In this document: in pieces, positions 14,333-22,731 of the stretch
Layout of the letters: each line of letters begins with the position of its first letter
Position numbering within the stretch: the stretch's first letter is position 1
Source of the DNA: JAAYBF01 sp963716445
GTDB taxonomy: Bacteria > Actinomycetota > Thermoleophilia > Solirubrobacterales > Thermoleophilaceae
Length of the DNA: 64,000 bases
Direction of reading: 5' to 3'
NCBI GenBank assembly: GCA_963716445.1
Contig: OY970313.1
Location: 2,294,001 to 2,358,000 of the forward strand
The notes under the pieces: model-generated
What the model was told of the DNA's origin: nothing
Seen by the model: the letters and a program-made list of their open reading frames with translations, nothing else
Database searches by the model: none
Translations under genes and position numbers: made by a program

Positions 14333-15235
14333 ATGCCCGAGGGCGACACGCTCCACCACGCTGCGCTGAGGGTCCGCGAGGCGCTCCTGGAGCGCGACAT
14401 CCGAACGATCGAGACGCCACAGCCGTGCCATGCCATGGACCGCTGGCCCGAGCGGCTCGCCGGACGCCGCGTACGCGCGGTCGACGCCCGCGGCAAGCAC
14501 CTGCTGATCCGCTTCGAGGGCGGCCTGACCCTCCACTCGCACCTGCGCATGGGCGGCAAGTGGGGCGTCTACCGCCGCGGCCAGCGCTGGACGCGCTCCG
14601 CCCGGCGCGCTTGGCTGGTGATCAGCACCGACGAGCACGACGTCGTCCAGTTCGACGGCCCGCTGCTCGAGCTGACGACCGACTCGCGCACCCGCTTCGA
14701 CCAGCTGCTCGCGGGCCTCGGCCCGGACATCGTGGCCGACGACTTCGACGAGCGGAGCTTCCTGCGCCGCCTGCGCGAGGACGACCGGACACGGCCGATC
14801 GGCGAGGCACTGCTCGACCAGCGCAACGTCGCCGGCATCGGCAACATCTGGAAGTCCGAGGGCTGCTTCGTCGCCGGCATCGACCCGTGGCGCCGCACCG
14901 CCGACGTCACCGACGCCGAGGCGCTGGCGATCGTCCGCGCCACCCGGCCGCTGATGCGCGAGTCGGCGCGGCGAGGCGGTCCGATCGTCACCTACCGCGG
15001 CGAGAGCGACCCCGCGCAGGCCGTACGACGTGCCGCCGCGGATCGCGACGCGACCGTCGCCCCCACACGAGCGGTCGTGCGAGGCCGCCGGCCGGACGAC
15101 CGCGATCGCCGCGTCGGCACCTGGGTCTACGAGCGCGGCGGGCTGCCCTGCAGGCGCTGCGGGACGACGATCCTCGCCCGCGGGCAGGGCGACGACAACC
15201 GCACTACATACTGGTGCCCGACATGCCAGGGCTGA
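14333..15235 (+). CDS. nei: endonuclease VIII-type DNA glycosylase/AP lyase
   Basis: The 300-aa enzyme removes oxidised bases and cleaves abasic sites. The mature N-terminus is PEGDT, giving catalytic Pro and Glu3; GKHLL places the conserved Lys55. The helix-two-turn-helix motif is in DQRNVAGIGNIWKSE and a C-terminal zinc finger is formed by CRRC and CPTC. PEGD and overall length fit the Nei2 group of actinobacteria. TAGGAT at 14320-14325 is 7 nt before the ATG, suggesting a leaderless message. The stop overlaps the start of the glycerophosphodiesterase gene. Confidence 0.93.
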   Translation: MPEGDTLHHAALRVREALLERDIRTIETPQPCHAMDRWPERLAGRRVRAVDARGKHLLIRFEGGLTLHSHLRMGGKWGVYRRGQRWTRSARRAWLVISTDEHDVVQFDGPLLELTTDSRTRFDQLLAGLGPDIVADDFDERSFLRRLREDDRTRPIGEALLDQRNVAGIGNIWKSEGCFVAGIDPWRRTADVTDAEALAIVRATRPLMRESARRGGPIVTYRGESDPAQAVRRAAADRDATVAPTRAVVRGRRPDDRDRRVGTWVYERGGLPCRRCGTTILARGQGDDNRTTYWCPTCQG

Positions 15236-15927
15236 TCCGGGTGGGACACAAGGGCGCCGACCACGTCGCGCCGGGCAACACCGCCGAGAGCTTCGAGGCG
15301 GCGCTGGAGCTGGGCGTCGACATGATCGAGTTCGACGTGATGCCGCTGCGCGACGGGACGCTCGTGCTCGCCCACGATCCCGAGGACGCCCACAGCCGTA
15401 CGCCGATGACGCTCGAGGAGGGGCTCGACCACTTCGCCGCCGAGGCCTACAACGACGTCGAGCTCGACGTCGACCTGAAGGTCCCCGGCTACGAGACCGC
15501 CGTCGTCGAGGGCCTGCGCGAGCGCGGCCTGCTCCAGCGCTCGCTGATCTCCTCGACCTACCCCGAGAGCCTGGAGCTCGTCCGCGAGCTCGACCCGCGC
15601 GTCCGCCGCGGCCTGTCGGTCCCCCGCGCCCGGCGCGACTACACCGACCACACGCTGCTCAAGCTAGTCGCCTACGGCGTCGTGCTCTGGTGGCGTGCCG
15701 GCCTGCCCGCCAAGGCCGAGCGCGCGCTACGACGCGGCGAGTGCGAGGCGCTGATGGTCCACCACCTGCTCGTCAGCCGCCATCTCGTCGAGCGCGTCCA
15801 CCGCGCCGGCGGCCTGCTCTACGTCTGGACCGTCGACGACGTCAACCGCATCGCCAGCCTCGAGCGGCTCGGCGTCGACGCCGTGATCACCAACGATCCC
15901 CGCCTCTTCGACGCCTCGGCAGGCTGA
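15223..15927 (+). CDS. glycerophosphodiester phosphodiesterase
   Basis: The 234-aa protein hydrolyses glycerophosphodiesters to glycerol 3-phosphate and an alcohol. The GDPD barrel signature is present: GHKGAD (His9, with Lys where Arg is usual), PGNTAESFEAAL, and EFDV with Glu36 and Asp38, then AHDP with His51. Late motifs LYVWTVDD and DAVITNDP close the barrel. The ATG at 15223 overlaps the nei stop; a GTG at 15214 in the same frame is an alternative. No signal peptide is seen, so it acts in the cytoplasm. It is likely cotranscribed with nei. Confidence 0.9.
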   Translation: MPGLIRVGHKGADHVAPGNTAESFEAALELGVDMIEFDVMPLRDGTLVLAHDPEDAHSRTPMTLEEGLDHFAAEAYNDVELDVDLKVPGYETAVVEGLRERGLLQRSLISSTYPESLELVRELDPRVRRGLSVPRARRDYTDHTLLKLVAYGVVLWWRAGLPAKAERALRRGECEALMVHHLLVSRHLVERVHRAGGLLYVWTVDDVNRIASLERLGVDAVITNDPRLFDASAG

Positions 15928-15975
15928 TAGCGGCGGAGATGCGCTGGTGACCGAACTGCGAAACGCAGGCGTGAG

Positions 15976-16161
15976 CTAGCGCCCGGACGAGCGACGCTCG
16001 CGCTCGTGAAGTCCCACGATGGTCGCCAATCCGGCCACGAACGACGCGGTGAAGATCGCGAACCCGGCGTCGTCGCTCGGATCCCAGCTCGCTAGCCAGC
16101 ATCCGAGCACCAGGACGATTGCAGAGACGACGATCCCTATGTTCTCGTTGCGAACGTCCAT
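15976..16161 (-). CDS. small membrane protein
   Basis: The 61-aa product has two hydrophobic segments (residues 8-24 and 33-49) and a basic C-terminus. No family is recognised. It lies 9 bp downstream of another small membrane protein gene on the same strand, and the two may be a unit. The ATG has no clear ribosome site. Confidence 0.45.
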   Translation of the reverse strand: MDVRNENIGIVVSAIVLVLGCWLASWDPSDDAGFAIFTASFVAGLATIVGLHERERRSSGR

Positions 16162-16170
16162 GTATTTAGT

Positions 16171-16431
16171 CTAAAGGATGATCCGTTCGGATGCCAGGAC
16201 CAACAGCCCGAGCGTTCCGCCCCAATAGCCGGACTTTCGGACTTGGAAGTCAAGATCCTCAGACTCCCGGGACAGCAATATACCAATCATTCCTGCAGCA
16301 ATTCCGCCTAGCACCACTCCGGCGGCAGCGACAGCCGCATACGTGGCAAGAGCACCGGTCAGCGGTCCGTCGGAGAGCAGCACGGGCCTCAGCGTGAAGA
16401 ATCTTGAGCGACGTCCAAGCCGCTTGTGCAA
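16171..16431 (-). CDS. small membrane protein
   Basis: The 86-aa product starts at a TTG and has two or three hydrophobic segments (about residues 27-52 and 70-83), with a charged loop ESEDLDFQVRK between them. No family is recognised. It is followed after 9 bp by a second small membrane gene on the same strand. The start codon is uncertain. Confidence 0.4.
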   Translation of the reverse strand: MHKRLGRRSRFFTLRPVLLSDGPLTGALATYAAVAAAGVVLGGIAAGMIGILLSRESEDLDFQVRKSGYWGGTLGLLVLASERIIL

Positions 16432-16485
16432 CAGCAGCGCGCTGCCGTCGTTACGAGAGGATCTAATACCGAGCTGGCGCCGCCT

Positions 16486-17154
16486 TCAGCTCACCGCGGC
16501 CGTGGACGGCAGGCGCCAGAGGGTGCCGAACTGGGCGACGTCGGACAGGTCGCCGCGCTCGATCGTGGCGCGGTCGTCCGCGACGGCCTCCTCGATTCCG
16601 AGGTCGCCGGCGGCTAGGGCAAGGAGGGTCGTGGAGTCGACGGCCAGCGCGACGTCCGGCTCGGCCGTCTCGCCCTGGGCGACCTCGAGCGTCCCGTCGT
16701 CGACACGCAGAGTGAAGACCTGGTCGTCGACGGTCAGCCGGTAGGTGCGCCGCAGGGCGGTCGCCGCCTCCGCCTCGAAGGCGGCGCGCAGGCTGGTCAG
16801 CAGCCATGCCGGCCGGTAGCTGTCGGACGCCGCGGGCGCGCCCATCAGGCCGATCCCCCAGCGCGTCAGCTCGATGACGGCCGGCTCGAGGGCGCGGCCC
16901 TGCTCGGTCAGCTCGTAGACGGTCGAGGCGGCGGGCGGCGGAAGGCGGCGCTTTCTCACGAGGTCGTAGGCCTCGAGCGTTCTCAGTCGCGTGGAGAGCA
17001 CGTTCGCGCCGATCCCGGGCAGGCCGCCGAGCAGGTCGCTGAAGCGCTGCGGGCCGAGCAGCAGCTCGCGCACCACTAGCAAGGTCCAGCGCTCGCCGAG
17101 CACGTCGAGGGCAGTTGCCAGGCCGCAGTACTGATCGTAGGAGCGTCGCGTCAT
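16486..17154 (-). CDS. HxlR family transcriptional regulator with C-terminal SCP2-like domain
   Basis: The 222-aa protein has an HxlR winged helix at residues 1-100 (CGLATALDVLGERWTLLVVREL, then LPGIGANVLSTRL) and a C-terminal lipid-binding-type domain of about 100 residues. The regulator at 41351-42034 has the same architecture and even the same LPPPAAS-VYELT wing. It is divergent from an MMPL exporter, so it probably represses that gene until a hydrophobic ligand binds. On its strand TAAAGT (complement of 17161-17166) lies 6 nt before the ATG, suggesting a leaderless message. Confidence 0.88.
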   Translation of the reverse strand: MTRRSYDQYCGLATALDVLGERWTLLVVRELLLGPQRFSDLLGGLPGIGANVLSTRLRTLEAYDLVRKRRLPPPAASTVYELTEQGRALEPAVIELTRWGIGLMGAPAASDSYRPAWLLTSLRAAFEAEAATALRRTYRLTVDDQVFTLRVDDGTLEVAQGETAEPDVALAVDSTTLLALAAGDLGIEEAVADDRATIERGDLSDVAQFGTLWRLPSTAAVS

Positions 17155-17155
17155 G

Positions 17156-17197
17156 ACACTACTTTAGCTTGCAGTGTTTAGTTCGAAAACATATAGT
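17156..17197. promoter_or_regulatory. divergent promoters and candidate HxlR operator
   Basis: The intergenic region carries TTGCAG (17169-17174), a 17-bp spacer and TATAGT (17192-17197) for the MMPL gene, and TAAAGT on the minus strand (17161-17166) for the HxlR gene. An inverted repeat ACACT (17156-17160) and AGTGT (17173-17177) spans the minus-strand -10 box and the plus-strand -35 box, a position from which one regulator could block both promoters. The operator is an inference. Confidence 0.5.
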
Positions 17198-17236
17198 GAA
17201 TAATCCTGCTCGATATAGGCAACCCGGGAGTCGCCA

Positions 17237-19594
17237 ATGCGCCGTCTGATGCTTCGCCTCGACTCGCTCGTCCAGCGCCGCCGCCGCGCCGTGCTGATCG
17301 CCTGGCTGGTGGTCGTGCTCGCCGCGCTCCCGCTCGCCGCCCGCCAGGCGGACAACCTCTCGGGCGGGGGCTTCACGGTTGCCGGCTCGGACTCGCTCGC
17401 CGTCGAGGAGGAACTGCGCGCCGACTACCCGGACTTCGAGCGATCGCCGCTGAGCGCCGTGCTCGAGCCGCGCCCCGGCGCAACCGCCGCGGACGTGCGC
17501 GCCGCGCGGCGCGAGGTGGCCCGGGCCGTCGCCGTCGAGCCGAAGGTCACGCTGGCGCAGCCGGCGAGAACCGCGACGGAGACAGGCCTGGCCGCCGGTA
17601 GGCGCACCGCCGCGGGAGAGGCCAACCGGATGTCGCCAGCGCCGGCCCCCGTCGGCAGGCCGATCCTGATCCCGCTCCGCACGGGCGTCGGCAACGACGA
17701 CACCGTCGACATCGCCCGCGAGCTCGGCATCCGGCTCGGCGTCCACGACGAGCAGACCGGCCCGGTCGCCCTCCACCTCGTCGGCTACGGGGCGGTCTGG
17801 TCAGGGCTCAGCGAGGTCTCGAAGCGCGACCTCGCCGAGGCCGAGGCGATCGGCTTCCCGATCGTCGCGCTGATCCTGCTGGTCGTCTTCGGGTCGATGG
17901 TCGCGGCGGCGCTGCCGCTCGCGCTGGGGCTCGTGTCGGTGATGGTCACCGGCGCGCTGATCTACGCCGTCTCGCTGACGATGGACATGTCGCTGTTCGT
18001 GACGAACATGGCGTCGATGGTCGGCATCGGCGTCGCCGTCGACTACTCGCTGTTCGTCCTCGCGCGCTTTCGCGAGGAGGTGCGCGCCGGCCGCTCCTTC
18101 GACGAGGCCGAGCGGATCGCGATGAGCACCTCCGGCGTCGCCGTCCTGTTCTCCGGGCTCACGGTGATCCTGTCGCTCGCCGGCCTCTACCTGATCCCCA
18201 ACAACGCGATCCGCTCGATGGCGCTCGGCGCGATCCTCGTCGTCTCCGTCTCGATGCTCGCCTCGGCGACGCTGCTGCCCGCGCTGATCCGCTGGATGGG
18301 CCGCCGCGCGGTCGAGCCCGGCCGCTTGGCCCGCTCCACCGGCCGCCTGCGGCGGCGAGGATCCGTCGCCCCAGGGCAATCGGCGCCCCCAGCCTCCCCC
18401 TTCTGGACCAGCTGGACCGGCACAGTCATGCGCCGCCCCGTGCTCTCCGTGATCGCCGCAAGCAGCCTCCTGCTACTGCTCGCCGTGCCCGCGCTCAGCA
18501 TGCAGACCGGGATCGGCGCCCTGAGTCAGCTTCCGGAGGACTCGGAGACGGTGACGGCCGTTCGCCTGGCCGCCGAGGTCGCGCCGCCCGGCGCGGCGAG
18601 TCCCGTGCAGGTGATCGTCACGCCGGCAGCCGGCAATTCCGTGGCGGACGACGCTCGGGCGGAGGCTGGCGAGGCATCAGGCGCAGAGGCGGCGGGCGTG
18701 ATCGCGCCCGCCGCGCCCGACGAGCTGCGCCGTCACATCGCCGCCGATCCCGCCGTCGCCGACGTCGAGGCGCCGCGCACCGCCGACGACGGCCGCAGCG
18801 CGCTGATCGTCGCGATCCCCCGCCACGACGCCGAGTCCGACCAGACCGAGGCGCTGGTCCGTCGCCTGCGCGCCGAGCTGCCCGCCGTCGCGGCCGACGG
18901 CCAGCGGATCGACGTCGGGGGCGGCAGCGCCGCGCTCGTCGACATCAACGAGATGCTCGACAGCTCGATGTGGAAGCTGCTCGTCTTCGTGCTCGGGATG
19001 TCGTTCCTCGTGCTGCTGGTGCTGTTGCGCTCGCTGCTGCTGCCGCTGAAGGCGGTCGTGATGAACGTGCTCTCGGTCGGCGCCGCCTACGGCGTGATGG
19101 TCGCGGTCTTCCAGTGGGGCTGGGTCGACGGCTTCCTCGGCTTCGAGTCGCCCGGCTACATCGACTGGATGACCCCGCCGCTCGTGCTCGCGGTGATGTT
19201 CGGCCTCTCGATGGACTACGAGGTCTTCCTGCTCTCGCGGATCAAGGAGCGCTACGAGGCGACGCGCGACACCAACCGCGCGGTCGCCGAGGGCCTGTCG
19301 TCCAGCGCCCGCACGATCACCTCGGCGGCGCTGATCATGGTCTCGGTCTTCGCAGTCTTCGTCGGCACCGGCGTCAGCTCCGTCCAGCAGCTCGGCGTCG
19401 GCAACGCCGTCGCGATCGCCGTCGACGCCACGATCGTGCGCCTCGTGCTGATGCCCGCGACGATGAAGCTCTTCGGCCGCTGGAACTGGTGGCTGCCCCA
19501 GCCGCTCGCGCGGCTGCTGCCCGACGTGTCACTGGACCGCCGGCCCGGCGCGACGCCCGAGCCGGCCCTCGCGGGGGATGCGCCGCGTCCTTGA
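17237..19594 (+). CDS. MMPL family RND transporter
   Basis: The 785-aa inner-membrane protein has the two-half layout of MMPL exporters: one N-terminal helix, a periplasmic loop, five or six helices with GIGVAVDYSLFVLARFREE near residue 265, then a repeat of the same plan with MFGLSMDYEVFLLSRIKERY near 655. These D-Y motifs are in the proton-relay helices. Substrates of the family are lipids or drugs. The start ATG at 17237 follows GGGAG. It is divergent from an HxlR regulator and followed after 24 bp by hairpin repeat copy B. Confidence 0.92.
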   Translation: MRRLMLRLDSLVQRRRRAVLIAWLVVVLAALPLAARQADNLSGGGFTVAGSDSLAVEEELRADYPDFERSPLSAVLEPRPGATAADVRAARREVARAVAVEPKVTLAQPARTATETGLAAGRRTAAGEANRMSPAPAPVGRPILIPLRTGVGNDDTVDIARELGIRLGVHDEQTGPVALHLVGYGAVWSGLSEVSKRDLAEAEAIGFPIVALILLVVFGSMVAAALPLALGLVSVMVTGALIYAVSLTMDMSLFVTNMASMVGIGVAVDYSLFVLARFREEVRAGRSFDEAERIAMSTSGVAVLFSGLTVILSLAGLYLIPNNAIRSMALGAILVVSVSMLASATLLPALIRWMGRRAVEPGRLARSTGRLRRRGSVAPGQSAPPASPFWTSWTGTVMRRPVLSVIAASSLLLLLAVPALSMQTGIGALSQLPEDSETVTAVRLAAEVAPPGAASPVQVIVTPAAGNSVADDARAEAGEASGAEAAGVIAPAAPDELRRHIAADPAVADVEAPRTADDGRSALIVAIPRHDAESDQTEALVRRLRAELPAVAADGQRIDVGGGSAALVDINEMLDSSMWKLLVFVLGMSFLVLLVLLRSLLLPLKAVVMNVLSVGAAYGVMVAVFQWGWVDGFLGFESPGYIDWMTPPLVLAVMFGLSMDYEVFLLSRIKERYEATRDTNRAVAEGLSSSARTITSAALIMVSVFAVFVGTGVSSVQQLGVGNAVAIAVDATIVRLVLMPATMKLFGRWNWWLPQPLARLLPDVSLDRRPGATPEPALAGDAPRP

Positions 19595-19618
19595 AGCTCA
19601 GAACCCCTCCCCCTCGAG

Positions 19619-19668
19619 AACGAGTGGAACTTTGACTGGGCTCTATCCCAGTCAATGTTCCACTCGTT
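19619..19668. repeat. dispersed hairpin repeat, copy B
   Basis: Arms of 22 nt (19619-19640 and 19647-19668) match at 21 of 22 positions around a 6-nt loop CTCTAT. The arms read AACGAGTGGAAC then a TTGACTGGG core. It starts 24 bp after the MMPL stop and probably ends that transcript. It is nearly identical to copy C downstream of the second MMPL gene. Confidence 0.85.
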
Positions 19669-19742
19669 CCGAAAGGGGCCAAAAGGGAAGGACCCGCGCT
19701 TACGCCAGCCGGGCCGACGCGGCACCTGGCATGCTCTCCCGC

Positions 19743-20300
19743 ATGACTCGGCGCAGGGCGTTGTGGCTGCTGGGCATCGTGACCGCCGCGCTGTTCCTGG
19801 CGCTCGTGATCGTCGACCGGCGGATGCAGGACACAGGCGGTCCGGGGATCATCCCCTTCGAGCTCGCCGGATCGGCCGAGCGCGCCGCCGAGATCCTGGC
19901 CGAGTGGGGCGAGGAGGGCCAGGACGCCGCGCGGCTCTCGCTCTGGATCGACTTCCCCTACCTGCTCGCCTACGGCGCCTTCTTCTCGCTCGCGGTCATC
20001 GCCATGCGCGACGCCGCCCGACGTCGTGGCTGGCACCGCTACGCCCGCCCCGGCGCCGCAATCGCCGTCCTGCCGATCGTCGCAGCGGCCTGCGACGCGG
20101 TCGAGAACGTGAACCTCCTGCTGGTCCTCGACGGTGACGACGGCTCGACCGCCCCGGCGCTGGCGACGGGCTTCGCGATCGCCAAGCTCGCCTCCCTCGC
20201 CGTCGTCCAGCTCTACCTCTTGGCGGGCCTGATCGCACTGGCCAAGGCGAGGGTGTCGGGCCGTCACCAGGCAACTGGCGTATCTCCCTCCAGCCACTGA
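19743..20300 (+). CDS. integral membrane protein, unknown function
   Basis: The 185-aa protein has four hydrophobic segments (about residues 6-22, 72-93, 106-124 and 148-172) and no recognised motif. A conserved-looking acidic patch DAVENVNLLLVLDGDD lies between the third and fourth helices. ATGs at 19731 and 19743 are both possible; the second is used. It lies behind hairpin copy B and so is probably transcribed alone. Confidence 0.6.
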   Translation: MTRRRALWLLGIVTAALFLALVIVDRRMQDTGGPGIIPFELAGSAERAAEILAEWGEEGQDAARLSLWIDFPYLLAYGAFFSLAVIAMRDAARRRGWHRYARPGAAIAVLPIVAAACDAVENVNLLLVLDGDDGSTAPALATGFAIAKLASLAVVQLYLLAGLIALAKARVSGRHQATGVSPSSH

Positions 20301-20313
20301 ACGACGGTTGTCT

Positions 20314-20336
20314 CTAGGTCATAAATGGCCTAGACT
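20314..20336. promoter_or_regulatory. operator palindrome over the -10 box of the XRE/nucleotidyltransferase operon
   Basis: CTAGGTCATAAATGGCCTAG (20314-20333) is a 20-bp palindrome with 8 of 10 positions paired. It overlaps TAGACT (20331-20336), a likely -10 box 8 nt before the ATG of the XRE gene. A dimeric regulator bound here would block its own promoter, as antitoxins of this kind usually do. Confidence 0.6.
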
Positions 20337-20344
20337 GGACGGGC

Positions 20345-20674
20345 ATGAGCGCAGCCGGTCAACTCATCCGCGATGCCCGTCGTCGGCACAAGCTCAACCA
20401 GCAGTCGCTGGCGAGGAGATGCCAGACGAGCCAGAGGCACATCAGCCGCATCGAGCGCGGAGACGTGTCGCCAAGCGTCGAGACCCTGGAGAGGTTGCTG
20501 CGCGCGATGGGCGAGGGGCTGGAGCTCAGCGCCGTCCCAGGGCCGAGAGGCAACCAGTCGACCGCCGAGCTGCGCGCGGACTACGAGCAGGGAACGGCGA
20601 GCGAGCGCTTCGCCGAGATAGCCGCCCTGTCCGAGTTCCTGACCGGCATCGAGCACCCCGGGCGCAACGCGTGA
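20345..20674 (+). CDS. XRE family helix-turn-helix protein, likely antitoxin
   Basis: The 109-aa protein has a Cro/C1-type helix-turn-helix at residues 5-60 (LIRDARRRHKLNQQSLARR, HISRIERGDVSPSVETLERLL). The acidic C-terminal tail could bind a partner. Its stop overlaps the GTG start of a nucleotidyltransferase-fold gene by 4 bp, which suggests a toxin-antitoxin pair with the HTH protein as antitoxin and autorepressor. A palindrome lies directly over its promoter. Confidence 0.82.
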   Translation: MSAAGQLIRDARRRHKLNQQSLARRCQTSQRHISRIERGDVSPSVETLERLLRAMGEGLELSAVPGPRGNQSTAELRADYEQGTASERFAEIAALSEFLTGIEHPGRNA

Positions 20675-21225
20675 GCGATCTCGCCGACACGAGCCTTCCG
20701 AGGGCCGGCGCAAGCCCGCGGATGCCCCCGCTGAAGGCCCCCGACCTGCTTCGCACGCTGACCCGGCATGGCGTCGAGTTCGTCGTCATCGGCGGCTTCT
20801 CGCTCGCCGCGCACGCTGCCGCACGCGCGACCAAGGACCTCGACGTCGTGCCCGAGCCGAGTGGGGAGAACCTTCGGCGGCTCATGGCCGCCCTCGACGA
20901 GCTCGAGGCGACGCCGCTCGCATTGGAGGACTTCAAGCCCGAGGAGCTGGTCGATCTCGAGCTGGAGAACCTCCGCCTCGGCGGGAACTGGATCCTTCGC
21001 ACCCGGTTCGGTCGCCTGGACGTCATGCAGTACGTCGAGGGGATTCGCGGCTATGAGCAGCTGCGAGAGGGGGCGGTCGTGCCGACGATCGAGCTGCTCG
21101 AGGAGCCCGTCATGTTCGCTGGCCTCGACGACCTCATCGCGATGAAGGCCGCCGCCGGGAGAGATCAGGACCTGATCGACATCGAGACGCTGGAGCGATC
21201 TCGGGGCAGTGCGACGGTTGGATAG
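20671..21225 (+). CDS. nucleotidyltransferase-fold protein, likely toxin of XRE pair
   Basis: The 184-aa protein contains FVVIGGFSLAAHAAAR near residue 40 and KDLDVV near 58, the GG and D-x-D pattern of minimal or AbiEii-like nucleotidyltransferases. The remaining domain is helical, with a strand motif RFGRLDVMQYVEG that could carry a third acidic residue. The GTG at 20671 overlaps the XRE stop. It resembles the protein at 3027-3506 in its core. Its stop codon TAG is also the start of the TAGGGT box used by the next gene. Confidence 0.75.
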   Translation: MSDLADTSLPRAGASPRMPPLKAPDLLRTLTRHGVEFVVIGGFSLAAHAAARATKDLDVVPEPSGENLRRLMAALDELEATPLALEDFKPEELVDLELENLRLGGNWILRTRFGRLDVMQYVEGIRGYEQLREGAVVPTIELLEEPVMFAGLDDLIAMKAAAGRDQDLIDIETLERSRGSATVG

Positions 21226-21234
21226 GGTCGGCGG

Positions 21235-22731
21235 GTGCACACCACGACAACGGACCGGACGCTCCTAGCGGACCCCCTGCCGCCCGGGCCTTCGCTGCCG
21301 CCGCCACTGGTCTTCGCCAACTTCCTCGCGCGGCCGACGCGCTTCCTCGAGGACGCGCGCGACCGCTACGGCACGCCGTTCACGGTCAGGCTCTCCTCAC
21401 GGCGGACGATCGTCCTGACCGACGACCCGGCCGTCATCAAGCAGGTCTTCACCGGCGACCCGGACAAGCTGCTGGCCGGCGTCGGCAACGAGGTGCTGCG
21501 GCCGCTGCTCGGCCCGCGCTCGGTGCTCACGCTCGACGGCGCCGAGCACATGCGCCAGCGCAAGCTGCTGCTGCCGCCGTTCCACGGAGAGCGGATGCGC
21601 CTCTACGGCGAGACGATCGCCGACGCCGCCGAGCGCGCGGTGTCGCGCTGGCCGGTCGGCACGCCGTTCGCCGTCCAGCCGTCGATGCAGGCGATCACGC
21701 TCGAGGTCATCATGCGCGCCGTCTTCGGCGTCCAGGACCGCGCCCGCATGGACGTGATCGCCGGACCACTGCGCGACCTGCTCGACTCGATGGCCGACCA
21801 GCGCCGCCTGTTCACCCTTCAGGTCGCGAGCTCGAAGCGCAACGGCCGCCTGAGCCCGTGGCGGCGCTTCCGCGAGGCGCTGCTGCACCCCGCCGACGAC
21901 GTCCTGCTGCAGGAGATCCGCACCCACCGCGCCGATCCCGCGCTCGCCGAGCGCGACGACATCCTCTCGCTGCTGCTGACCGCGCGCGACGAGGACGGCA
22001 CGGGCCTCACCGACGCCGAGCTGCGCGACGAGCTGATGACGCTGCTGCTCGCCGGGCACGAGACGACCGCCACGGCCCTGTCGTGGACGCTCGAGCGCCT
22101 GGTCCGCCATCCCGACGTGCTCGCGCGCCTGGCCGACGAGCTGCGCGCCGGCGAGGGCGACGACTACCTCGACGCGGTGATCAAGGAGTCGCTACGCCTG
22201 AGGCCGGTGGTGCCCGCCGTGGCGCGCTACCTGACCGAGCCGCAACAGCTCGGCGACCGCGTCCTGCCGGCCGGCGTCCACATCGCGCCCTCGATCTACT
22301 TGACCCATCACAACCCGGCGATCTATCCGGAGCCTCAGGCATTCCGTCCCGAGCGCTTCCTCGAGCGCCCCGCCGGCACCTACGAGTGGATCCCCTTCGG
22401 CGGCGGAACGCGTCGCTGCCTCGGCGCCACCTTCGCGCTGTTCGAGATGCGGATCGTGCTGTCGACGATCCTGCGGCGTCTTCGAGCTCGTGACCGCTCC
22501 CGCCTCGCCACCCGAGCGGGTGGCGAGGCGAGCGATCACCTTCAGTCCCGGGCGCGGCGGGCGGATCGAGGTGAGGCGAATCGTCGGCGGCGGGCCGGCG
22601 ACCGCCACGACTTCCGTGGCAGTCGCCGACCAGCTCCGCTGACGTCTCGCGGACCTACCGCTTGCGTGCCTGCCGCTTGGCCCGCTTGGCTTTGCCCTGC
22701 TTGGCTTTCTTGTTCTTGCAGGGTGTGGTGA
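21235..22731 (+). CDS. cytochrome P450 with C-terminal frameshift
   Basis: This is a soluble P450 monooxygenase. The I-helix AGHETT is at 273-278, the K-helix ESLR at 318-321 and the haem loop FGGGTRRCLG has Cys395. After codon 415 (about 22477-22485) the frame no longer looks like a P450, while the +1 or -2 shifted frame continues with FELVTAPASPPERV, then ARRAITFSPGRGGRIEV, the usual C-terminal beta-sheet, and stops at 22642. The uncorrected frame runs on to 22731 and overlaps the opposing gene. It is either a sequence error or a recent mutation. TAGGGT at 21223-21228 is 6 nt before the GTG start. Substrate unknown. Confidence 0.88.
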   Translation: MHTTTTDRTLLADPLPPGPSLPPPLVFANFLARPTRFLEDARDRYGTPFTVRLSSRRTIVLTDDPAVIKQVFTGDPDKLLAGVGNEVLRPLLGPRSVLTLDGAEHMRQRKLLLPPFHGERMRLYGETIADAAERAVSRWPVGTPFAVQPSMQAITLEVIMRAVFGVQDRARMDVIAGPLRDLLDSMADQRRLFTLQVASSKRNGRLSPWRRFREALLHPADDVLLQEIRTHRADPALAERDDILSLLLTARDEDGTGLTDAELRDELMTLLLAGHETTATALSWTLERLVRHPDVLARLADELRAGEGDDYLDAVIKESLRLRPVVPAVARYLTEPQQLGDRVLPAGVHIAPSIYLTHHNPAIYPEPQAFRPERFLERPAGTYEWIPFGGGTRRCLGATFALFEMRIVLSTILRRLRARDRSRLATRAGGEASDHLQSRARRADRGEANRRRRAGDRHDFRGSRRPAPLTSRGPTACVPAAWPAWLCPAWLSCSCRVW

